This document shows positions 14,070 through 17,783 of a DNA stretch of 17,783 nucleotides, in pieces. The stretch comes from Candidatus Portnoyibacteriota bacterium (GTDB lineage: Bacteria; Patescibacteriota; Minisyncoccia; Portnoybacterales; GWB1-42-6), in assembly GCA_028717445.1 (NCBI GenBank), contig JAQUNU010000012.1, forward strand, positions 1-17,783, in the 5' to 3' direction. The translations under genes and the position numbers were made by a program. Every line of letters begins with the position of its first letter. Position 1 is the stretch's first letter. A model generated the notes under the pieces. The model saw only the letters and a program-made list of their open reading frames with translations. It had not been told where the DNA came from and ran no database searches.

Positions 14070-14417
14070 TTATTTTTTCTCTGTCTTTGGCTGCGGAGCT
14101 GCCGCTGTCTGCGCGGCTGCGGCCTGGCTTTGGGCTTGCGCCGCTTCCAGCTCTCTTTGCATTCTTCCGCCGTGTCTCACAAATTTGCGAGTCGGCGAAA
14201 ATTCGCCCAGGCGATGACCAACCATTTCTTCGGTCACAAAAACGGGAATATGCTCTTTCCCATTATGAACTCCAAAGGTAAATCCTACCATTTCAGGCGC
14301 AATCACGCAAGAGCGGCTCCACGTCTTAATTACCGCCTTTTCACCGGGTTTTAATTCCTTTATTTTCTTGATTAACCTCTGGTCCACGAAAGGACCTTTT
14401 TTCAAACTGCGTGGCAT
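14070..14417 (-). CDS. rpsS: Ribosomal protein S19 with Ala/Gln-rich tail
   Basis: A small-subunit head protein that pairs with S13. The core is standard: PRSLKKGPFVDQRLIKKI, KTWSRSCVIAPEMVGFTFGVHNGKEHIPVFV (in part), and the signature MVGHRLGEFSPTRKFVRHGG. The core ends near residue 90, and a tail of about 25 residues made mostly of A and Q with final K/E follows (AQAQSQAAAAQTAAAPQPK). Such disordered tails recur on several proteins in this operon. It starts 53 nt after rplB; that gap holds a weak CGGAT/ATCCG stem but no recognisable signal. Confidence 0.96.
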   Translation of the reverse strand: MPRSLKKGPFVDQRLIKKIKELKPGEKAVIKTWSRSCVIAPEMVGFTFGVHNGKEHIPVFVTEEMVGHRLGEFSPTRKFVRHGGRMQRELEAAQAQSQAAAAQTAAAPQPKTEKK

Positions 14418-14470
14418 TTATTTTATGGCGATCCGGATAATTCGGAGTTAATCCGCCGATCAGAATCGCT

Positions 14471-15301
14471 TTATTTTCTTCTTTTTACGATAAATCTATT
14501 TGACCATTTTTTCCTTTTTCTCGTCTTAACTCCCAGCGCCTGTTTGCCCCATGGAGTCTTGGGTCCCCGGCGCAAACCGATTGGAGCCCTTCCTTCGCCT
14601 CCGCCGTGCGGATGGTCGGGCGGATTCATGGCTGAACCGCGGACTCGCGGCCGAATGCCCATCCATCTTGATCTTCCGGCCTTGCCCATTATTTCGATTC
14701 CATGTTCGGGATTACTGACTTGGCCAATTGTCGCAAAACATTTTTCAGACACGATGCGAATCTCGCCGGAAGGCATTTTCAAATGCGTCCAGCCGCCTTC
14801 ATTTGCCAGAACTTGAGCGGAAGAACCGGCTGATCTGACAATTTTCCCGCCGTTCCCTGGATTTAATTCAATATCATGCACGCCTGTACCGACTAAAATA
14901 TTTTTTAAAGGCAGGCGGTTGCCGATTTTGGCGGGAACATTCTGGCCGGTCAATATTTCATCCCCTATTTTCAGACCGTTAGCGGCGACAATATAGCTTT
15001 TTTCACCATCAGCATAATTCAATAAAGCGATAAAAGAGCTGCGGTTCGGATCGTATTCAATCGCGACGACCTTGGCCGGAACATCAAATTTGTCGCGTTT
15101 AAAATCAATCAAACGGTAAAGCCGTTTATGTCCGCCCCCTTTATGCCGCGTCGTGATCCGGCCGGAAACAGAGCTCCGCCCGACATTCCTAAACATCGGA
15201 GAAATTAATGAGCGCTCCGGTTCTTTCTTGGCCAATATTTTTCTGTATTCCGACCTGGCGAGTTGCCGCCGGCCAGGGGAAGTGGGCTTGTAATATTTCA
15301 T
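14471..15301 (-). CDS. rplB: Ribosomal protein L2
   Basis: A 276-residue, highly conserved large-subunit protein required for subunit association and the peptidyl-transferase centre. The sequence begins MKYYKPTSPGRRQ. It contains GRSSVSGRITTRHKGGGHKRLYR, the KOW-type middle domain, and AMNPPDHPHGGGEGRAPIG with the functionally important histidine of DHPHGGGEGR. The C-terminus is GVKTRKRKKWSNRFIVKRRK. It is 4 nt from rplW. Length and motifs are ordinary. Confidence 0.98.
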   Translation of the reverse strand: MKYYKPTSPGRRQLARSEYRKILAKKEPERSLISPMFRNVGRSSVSGRITTRHKGGGHKRLYRLIDFKRDKFDVPAKVVAIEYDPNRSSFIALLNYADGEKSYIVAANGLKIGDEILTGQNVPAKIGNRLPLKNILVGTGVHDIELNPGNGGKIVRSAGSSAQVLANEGGWTHLKMPSGEIRIVSEKCFATIGQVSNPEHGIEIMGKAGRSRWMGIRPRVRGSAMNPPDHPHGGGEGRAPIGLRRGPKTPWGKQALGVKTRKRKKWSNRFIVKRRK

Positions 15302-15305
15302 AAAT

Positions 15306-15737
15306 TTACCTTGGCAATATTTCTATTTTCTCGCCTTCCATTAATTTAACGATCGCTTTCTTATAACCAGATTTCACTCCTTCGTGTTTGCCGACCCGGC
15401 GTTTTTTCTCTGGCACATTGATCAAATTAACGCGTTCGACCGCGACGCCGTAAAAATCCTGGATAGCCTTCTTTATTTCCTGCTTGCCGGCGGTCGAAAC
15501 CACTTTAAAAACGTATTGGTTTTCTTCGTTCAGCTGGCTGGCTTTCTCGGTGACATGAGCGGATTTCAAAATTCGCCAGGCAGAAGAAAATTGTTTTTTC
15601 TCGACCCTCTTTAAAACAGCCGGGGCTTCTTTTTTTTCAGTTGGCTTTTCCTTTTTGACAGACGGTTTTAGGGCCTGTTTTTTGACGGGATTTTTTTCGG
15701 GTTCTTTTTTATTTTTGAATAAATCCAGTATCGCCAT
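15306..15737 (-). CDS. rplW: Ribosomal protein L23 with lysine-rich N-terminal extension
   Basis: L23 sits at the tunnel exit and docks trigger factor and the signal recognition particle. The core starts near residue 55: LKSAHVTEKASQLNEENQYVF, KQEIKKAIQDFYGVAVERVNLINVP, then a C-terminal YKKAIVKLMEGEKIEI. Residues 1-50 are an added K/E/P-rich, low-complexity tail starting MAILDLFKNKKEPEK, making the protein 143 residues instead of about 95-100. It is 2 nt from rplD and 4 nt from rplB. Confidence 0.95.
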   Translation of the reverse strand: MAILDLFKNKKEPEKNPVKKQALKPSVKKEKPTEKKEAPAVLKRVEKKQFSSAWRILKSAHVTEKASQLNEENQYVFKVVSTAGKQEIKKAIQDFYGVAVERVNLINVPEKKRRVGKHEGVKSGYKKAIVKLMEGEKIEILPR

Positions 15738-15739
15738 AG

Positions 15740-16495
15740 TTACTTATTTAAAAAAGTTTTTTCGATTGCCGCGACCGCCTCTTTGGGCATGACCAAATAT
15801 TTATACTTCAGCAAGTCAACCGCGTTTAAATTCTGGGCGCCAATCGTGGCAAATTCGGCGATATTGCGCGAAGCGCGGATAACGTTTTCGTTTTTTCCGG
15901 CCATAACAATTAATCCGCCCTTTTTGATATCGTTTTTAACCGCTTTGAAATTTTCAATCAGGCCGACCATTAATTTGGTCTTGGGCTGTTCCAAATTCAA
16001 ATTTTCAAGCACGATTATTTCATTGTCTTTACATTTTCCGGACAAAATCATTAACAAAGCCTTCCTCTTCATCTTTTTATTGATATCCTTGGCAAAAATC
16101 CTTTCCTTTCTCGGGCCAAAAACTGTGCCGCCGCCTCGCCAGATGGGAGAACGGTTGGAGCCGTGTCTGGCTCGGCCGGTTCCTTTTTGCCGCCAAGGCT
16201 TTTTGCCTCCGCCGCGGACTTCGCCGCGGGTCTTGGTGTGAGCATACGGCACGCGCGCCTGCGACATCTGGGCTTCCAGCGCCTGGGCGACTAATTCGGC
16301 ATTTACTTTCAAACCGAAAATTTCCGGATTCAAATTTATTTTTGAAACTTCTTTTGCCGAGCTGTCATAGACGGCCACTTCCAAAACCGAGCCGATGTTC
16401 TCGGCTTTTATCTCAGCGGGCTTGACGCCTTTCTTCTCTTTTTTTACCGCCTTGGCCTTTGTATTTATTTTTTTTACTTTATTGACAACTGGCAT
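15740..16495 (-). CDS. rplD: Ribosomal protein L4
   Basis: A 251-residue protein whose extended loop reaches the exit tunnel; in E. coli it also represses the S10 operon. The core begins near residue 37 (VLEVAVYDSSAKEV). It has the tunnel loop with AHTKTRGEVRGGGKKPWRQKGTGRARHGSNRSPIWRGGG (in part) and the C-terminal Rossmann-like domain ending LLKYKYLVMPKEAVAAIEKTF. Residues 1-35 are a lysine-rich extension. The ATG at 16495 lies only about 4 nt downstream of the start predicted for the minus-strand promoter at 16506-16534. The mRNA from that promoter would be almost leaderless. The rplC gene is 444 nt away instead of adjacent. Confidence 0.96.
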   Translation of the reverse strand: MPVVNKVKKINTKAKAVKKEKKGVKPAEIKAENIGSVLEVAVYDSSAKEVSKINLNPEIFGLKVNAELVAQALEAQMSQARVPYAHTKTRGEVRGGGKKPWRQKGTGRARHGSNRSPIWRGGGTVFGPRKERIFAKDINKKMKRKALLMILSGKCKDNEIIVLENLNLEQPKTKLMVGLIENFKAVKNDIKKGGLIVMAGKNENVIRASRNIAEFATIGAQNLNAVDLLKYKYLVMPKEAVAAIEKTFLNK

Positions 16496-16510
16496 ATTAT
16501 ATGATATAAT
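16482..16510 (+). promoter_or_regulatory. Perfect-consensus promoter for the Cys-rich gene
   Basis: TTGACA (16482-16487) and TATAAT (16505-16510) have a 17-nt spacer: full sigma-70 consensus, the only perfect match noticed in the window. Predicted start is near 16517, giving a leader of about 42 nt to the ATG at 16559. The -35 lies inside the first codons of rplD on the other strand. Confidence 0.85.
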
Positions 16511-16511
16511 A
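16495..16511. promoter_or_regulatory. 17-bp dyad over both -10 boxes
   Basis: TATTATAT-G-ATATAATA is a perfect inverted repeat with 8-bp arms and a single central base. It covers the -10 of the rightward promoter and the -10 of the leftward promoter, and touches the rplD start codon (16495). It may be an operator, or may simply result from two opposed -10 boxes. Confidence 0.5.
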
Positions 16512-16534
16512 GATTATATAGGAAATTTAGTCAA
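16506..16534 (-). promoter_or_regulatory. Internal promoter directed into rplD
   Basis: On the minus strand, TTGACT (16534-16529) and TATTAT (16511-16506) have a 17-nt spacer, each one base from consensus. Predicted start is near 16499, about 4 nt before the rplD ATG. Its -10 overlaps the opposite promoter's -10 by five bases, so the two cannot both be occupied. Confidence 0.65.
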
Positions 16535-16558
16535 ATTTTGCTCTTTTAAGGAGGGACT

Positions 16559-16723
16559 ATGGAAAAAACAAAATGTGCGTGGTGTAATCAAGAAACAGAC
16601 GATGTGATAGTTTGTAAAAAAAATGAGGCTTTAATCTGCACCACCTGCTGCACATGCGTGTGTATAGACTGCATCATACCCAAGTATGGCGATCCTCACC
16701 AACAGATTGAACCCAGGCCCTAA
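16559..16723 (+). CDS. Small cysteine-rich protein (54 residues), antisense to the ribosomal operon
   Basis: Not recognised. This is the only supported plus-strand gene. The 54-residue product starts MEKTKCAWCNQETDDVIVCK and has nine cysteines: C6, C9, C19, C27, C30, C31, C33, C35 and C38. The middle is LICTTCCTCVCIDCI and the tail is hydrophilic (GDPHQQIEPRP). C6-x2-C9 with C27-x2-C30 or C35-x2-C38 could form one or two zinc sites; a metal-cluster or metallothionein-like role is also possible. There is no signal peptide or membrane segment. Support for it being real: perfect promoter at 16482-16510, AAGGAGGG immediately upstream, an ATG start, and an intrinsic terminator 23 nt after the stop. 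It lies between rplC and rplD, genes usually adjacent. Function is unknown; the gene call is fairly firm. Confidence 0.82.
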   Translation: MEKTKCAWCNQETDDVIVCKKNEALICTTCCTCVCIDCIIPKYGDPHQQIEPRP

Positions 16724-16745
16724 ATTTCACATAAGCCGACCACCG

Positions 16746-16792
16746 AGCGCTGCCAAAGGAAAAATTAATTTTCTTGCGACGGCGCTTTTTTT
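16746..16792 (+). terminator. Intrinsic terminator of the Cys-rich gene
   Basis: AGCGC (16746-16750) pairs with GCGCT (16782-16786), enclosing an AT-rich inner hairpin (AAGGAAAAATTAATTTTCTT) and followed directly by seven Ts on the plus strand. The lower stem is short, with an internal loop, so strength is moderate. Confidence 0.65.
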
Positions 16793-16795
16793 ATT

Positions 16796-16942
16796 AGTAT
16801 TCGCGAATATACGAATTTCCCCAAATATACGAATATACAAATCCTCCGCCCCGCAACAATTGCGGGGCACCTCCTTTAGAAAAGGAGGAATTTTCTGATT
16901 CGTATATTTGTATATTATTTCAGATTCGTATATTCGTGATTA
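16796..16942. repeat. Composite inverted repeat between rplC and the Cys-rich gene (B2)
   Basis: The outer arms resemble B1: AGTATTCGCGAATATACGAA on the left, TTCGTATATTCGTGATTA on the right, with ATATACGAATATACAAAT and ATTCGTATATTTGTATATT inside. The loop carries two extra perfect hairpins absent from B1: GCCCCGCAA-CAA-TTGCGGGGC (16848-16868) and CCTCCTTT-AGA-AAAGGAGG (16870-16888). The right edge includes the rplC stop codon (16940-16942). Neither inner stem has a T-run on the minus strand, so it is not a standard terminator for rplC, although it could slow polymerase. Confidence 0.85.
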
Positions 16943-17560
16943 CTCTTCTTCTCTGATCTCCAACAATGTTCCTCTTTTGCCCGGCACTGCTCCCTTTATC
17001 GCGATAATATTATTTTCAACGTCAACTTTGGCGATTTTCAATCCTTCGATCGTGACTCTTTCGTTGCCGAATCTTCCCGCCATTCTCCTGCCTTTGGGAA
17101 CGCGTTCGGGAAAAGTGGCGCCGATGGAGCCCGGCTTGCGCAGACTGTGCTTCTGGCCGTGCGATTTTGGACCGCCGCCAAAACCGTGGCGCTTAACCCA
17201 GCCGGAAAATCCGCGGCCGATTGTCAGGCCGCTGACTTTCACTTTATCGCCTGCCTGAAAAACATCTGCTTTCAGCTCCGCGCCTTCTTTTAATTCGGTG
17301 TTTTCAACCCTGAATTCCCTGAAATTTTTTAAAGGCAATCCGATTTTATTCTTGGCCAAATGGCCCTTCTGCGGCCGGCTCATCTTTTTCTCTTTCTTAT
17401 TATCAAATCCAATCTGGACGGCTTCGTAGCCGTCTTTTTCTTTAGTCCTGACCTGCGTCACAAAACACGGCCCGGCCAAAACCAAAGTCACGGGCACGAC
17501 ATTCCCCTGCTCGTCAAAAATCTGGGACATTTCTAATTTTTTAGCCAAAATAAATTTCAT
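16940..17560 (-). CDS. rplC: Ribosomal protein L3
   Basis: A 206-residue large-subunit assembly protein reaching the peptidyl-transferase centre. It starts MKFILAKKLEMSQIFDEQGN and carries the signature segment WVKRHGFGGGPKSHGQKHSL, with the SHGQ glutamine methylated in some bacteria. MAGRFGNERVTIEGLKI follows. The ATG at 17560 has GGAAGG close upstream. It is the first gene of the operon visible here; rpsJ (S10) should lie upstream, but the contig ends after 223 nt of repeat. Downstream, 444 nt separate it from rplD. Confidence 0.97.
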   Translation of the reverse strand: MKFILAKKLEMSQIFDEQGNVVPVTLVLAGPCFVTQVRTKEKDGYEAVQIGFDNKKEKKMSRPQKGHLAKNKIGLPLKNFREFRVENTELKEGAELKADVFQAGDKVKVSGLTIGRGFSGWVKRHGFGGGPKSHGQKHSLRKPGSIGATFPERVPKGRRMAGRFGNERVTIEGLKIAKVDVENNIIAIKGAVPGKRGTLLEIREEE

Positions 17561-17601
17561 ACCTTCCTTTTTTCTTCTTTATTTCTTTTTCGGCAATCTT
17601 G

Positions 17602-17728
17602 CGTCTGAAAATTTTGAAAGAAAACAGGGACGAACGAGTCCTTCAGAAAATCGTCGACCGAGCAGCAGCGAGTTCAGGAGGCGATTTTCTAGACGCGCGA
17701 ATCCGTTTTTTCTCAAAATTTTCAGCGC
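17602..17728. repeat. Nested inverted repeat upstream of rplC (F)
   Basis: Perfect 13-bp arms CTGAAAATTTTGA (17605-17617) and TCAAAATTTTCAG (17713-17725) extend by GCG/CGC with one bulge. Inside pair AGAAAACAGGGA with TCCGTTTTTTCT, then CAGAAAATCGTC with GGCGATTTTCTAG, leaving a GAGCAGCAGCGAG loop. The whole forms a stem of over 120 nt. The minus-strand frame through it (17579-17770) looks like a by-product of the repeat. Confidence 0.8.
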
Positions 17729-17744
17729 AAAGCGATTTTTGCGA

Positions 17745-17766
17745 TCCTTTTTGGCGCCAAAAAGGA
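17745..17766. repeat. 22-bp perfect palindrome near the contig end
   Basis: TCCTTTTTGGCGCCAAAAAG plus GA is a perfect palindrome centred on GGCGCC. A smaller stem CGCAAA/TTTGCG (17726-17743) lies beside it. Together with the nested repeat at 17602-17728 it fills the end of the contig and probably explains why assembly stopped there. Confidence 0.75.
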
Positions 17767-17783
17767 GCAAGAAATCTATAAAC

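Noticed and set aside
14418..14470. Terminator or regulatory stem between rplB and rpsS
   Set aside because: Only a weak CGGAT/ATCCG stem with no T-run was found; not enough to call.
16395..16607. 70-codon plus-strand frame overlapping the rplD start
   Set aside because: It is antisense to the low-complexity L4 N-terminus and crosses the promoter region; its phenylalanine-rich product mirrors lysine codons.
16686..16898. 70-codon plus-strand frame after the Cys-rich gene
   Set aside because: It overlaps the end of the Cys-rich gene, reads through the terminator and repeat B2, and has no ribosome-binding site.
17579..17770. 63-codon minus-strand frame upstream of rplC
   Set aside because: It lies almost wholly in the nested inverted repeat and palindrome, has no family resemblance or ribosome-binding site, and is explained by the repeat.

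Overview
The window looks like a complete short contig from a Candidate Phyla Radiation (Patescibacteria, probably Parcubacteria-like) bacterium. The evidence is: (i) a full spc-type ribosomal cluster in which rpsE and rplO are 1 nt apart, leaving no room for rpmD (L30), whose loss is characteristic of that radiation; (ii) lysine- or alanine-rich tails on L4, L23, L22 and S19; (iii) small genes of simple composition with weak Shine-Dalgarno signals; (iv) UGA used as an ordinary stop (tpiA, adk, rplP), which argues against the Gracilibacteria/SR1 code. The first 25 bases are leftover Illumina TruSeq adapter. The right end stops inside a hairpin-rich repeat where rpsJ (S10) would be expected next.

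Nearly everything is on the minus strand, so the functional order runs from high to low coordinates. From 17560 to 6357 lie rplC, rplD, rplW, rplB, rpsS, rplV, rpsC, rplP, rpmC, rpsQ, rplN, rplX, rplE, rpsN, rpsH, rplF, rplR, rpsE, rplO and secY, followed by adk and map (to 4853). This is the merged S10/spc operon, building both ribosomal subunits and the SecY translocon. It ends at a map terminator (4793-4821) rather than continuing into infA/rpmJ/rpsM, so the alpha operon must be elsewhere. The same hairpin carries a strong promoter for an unrecognised 171-residue protein (4234-4749), which has its own terminator. A further promoter (4151-4178) then drives a second operon: glycosyltransferase 2, galT, dedA, tpiA and pgk. 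Its theme is sugar-nucleotide/glycan and central carbon metabolism. pgk is cut off by the contig end.

The most unusual part is the 444-nt space between rplC and rplD. It holds a complete gene cassette on the opposite strand: consensus promoter TTGACA-17-TATAAT, a good Shine-Dalgarno, a 54-codon gene with nine cysteines, and a terminator. Its -10 box overlaps the -10 of an oppositely directed promoter that would start rplD mRNA almost at its AUG, and a 17-bp dyad covers both -10 boxes.

A second theme is repeats. Most of the wider spaces between ribosomal genes are filled with imperfect inverted repeats built from ACGAAT/ATTCGT words (9928-10001, 10199-10287, 13971-14065, 16796-16942), plus two related single units and other hairpin blocks (13156-13392, 17602-17766). 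Several begin exactly at the stop codon of the preceding gene. No rRNA, tRNA, CRISPR array or transposase gene was seen, and no stretch over 300 bases lacks a gene.
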